Positions 63,277-64,000 of a DNA stretch of 64,000 bases are shown piece after piece. Position 1 is the first letter of the stretch. Every line of letters begins with the position of its first letter. Below the pieces are notes generated by a model. That model had not been told where the DNA came from, did no database searches, and saw only the letters and a program-made list of their open reading frames with translations. The position numbers and the translations under genes are program-made. The stretch comes from Thermoascus crustaceus (Eukaryota > Ascomycota > Eurotiomycetes > Eurotiales > Thermoascaceae): contig BCIC01000001.1 in assembly GCA_001599835.1 (NCBI GenBank), forward strand, positions 2,068,761-2,132,760, in the 5' to 3' direction.

Positions 63277-64000
63277 CTTTTCACAGTACTACACGCAAGC
63301 GCTAATCGCCGGATCTAGGCAAAAATTAACGAAGGAAGTGAGCTAGACACCAGAATGATGGAGGTAAGATTACAATTCGGGCCGTCTTAATCTCAAGATT
63401 GAGTTTGTCGAGGCAGGTGCTTGTGACACGCGGGGGAGCCTCGGACAGCGGGTCCGAAAGAGCAACCTCGGCAGTGACTTTGGGGAAAGATCGGCATGCC
63501 GAACAGGCCTGTCCTATCGGTATGCCGAAAACATGAGATAGCCCTAAGTTCAACTGGCCCAGGGCTTAGGGCTCGGACCTAGGACCTGCCGGCCATTGAT
63601 CTGCTTCGAGTCAGCCAGCTTCTGCATCCCACATTATCCGATCCGTATTCATCATATTAACAATATACATTACATGAAGTTCCAAGTTGCAGCAGCACTC
63701 ATCCAACAACTGGCCCTAAAGACTTAACGTCCTTATCATGCGTGGACGGAGACGGATCTGGGTAGAGCACTTATCTGGGGACGGTGTCTATTCACTGACT
63801 TGCTCACGTTGATTACAGTTGTAGTCCTGCTGTGATTCCGCCGCACGCTATGAGTGCTCCCTACGAAAATAAGTTACATGGGAGAGCTTCTGAAGAGACT
63901 TGATAACCGTTCCCTCGGCTGAACCAATTGATGGTGGCAGATAACTAGTCGATGCCGGGGTACGCCTGGAGCGATGACACCGACCAGCTTACAAAAGAAA
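63277..64000. other. Window-end intergenic region upstream of the AtuA-like pseudogene
   Basis: Presumed former promoter of the pseudogene. No coding motif is seen; the 75-codon minus-strand frame at 63326-63553 is not recognisable. Confidence 0.5.

Noticed and set aside
1..64000. Transposons or RIP-degraded elements
   Set aside because: No transposase, reverse transcriptase or long terminal repeats were recognised, and the pseudogene lesions include indels and a likely transversion rather than only C-to-T changes.

Overview
The window comes from the nuclear genome of a filamentous ascomycete, most likely Eurotiales (an Aspergillus or Penicillium relative). The evidence is short spliceosomal introns (48-90 bp, one of 234 bp), a WOPR morphology regulator, a Bys1 protein, a fungal Zn2Cys6 regulator and an intergenic 9-mer (TACGGAGTA) that I remember as common in Eurotiales genomes. 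No operons, rRNA, CRISPR or intact transposons were seen. The window is gene-poor: eleven intact protein genes and one decaying gene in 64 kb, separated by 1-10 kb of AT-rich, microsatellite-rich intergenic DNA. The sequence contains single N bases, mostly next to poly-G runs.

Layout. (1) 1-16.3 kb: a WOPR-domain master regulator (minus) with about 9.8 kb of gene-free DNA upstream, then a mitochondrial asparaginyl-tRNA synthetase (minus). (2) 17.5-22 kb: a seven-transmembrane DUF2434 protein and a secreted Ser/Thr-rich protein (both minus). (3) 22-30.2 kb: a long gene-free stretch, then a Zn2Cys6/AT-hook regulator (plus) with a nearly ATG-free leader. (4) 34.8-42.3 kb: a pyridoxal-reductase-like aldo-keto reductase (minus) divergent from a full-size ABCG transporter (plus). 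(5) 44.8-52 kb: a secreted Bys1 protein and the COPII coat subunit Sec24 (both minus). (6) 55.6-63.3 kb: a GABA/amino-acid permease (plus), a peroxisomal AMP-forming acyl/aryl-CoA ligase (minus) and an AtuA-like (DUF1446) gene (minus) that carries two frameshifts, a nonsense codon and a GC splice donor.

How the genes fit together. AsnRS and Sec24 are housekeeping genes. The WOPR factor, the Zn2Cys6 factor and Bys1 belong to families linked to morphology or development. The 55-63 kb group (uptake, CoA activation in the peroxisome, AtuA-like catabolism) looks like a small catabolic neighbourhood whose third member is being lost. Exon boundaries below were derived by hand from splice signals, reading frame and remembered family sequence; none is supported by transcripts.
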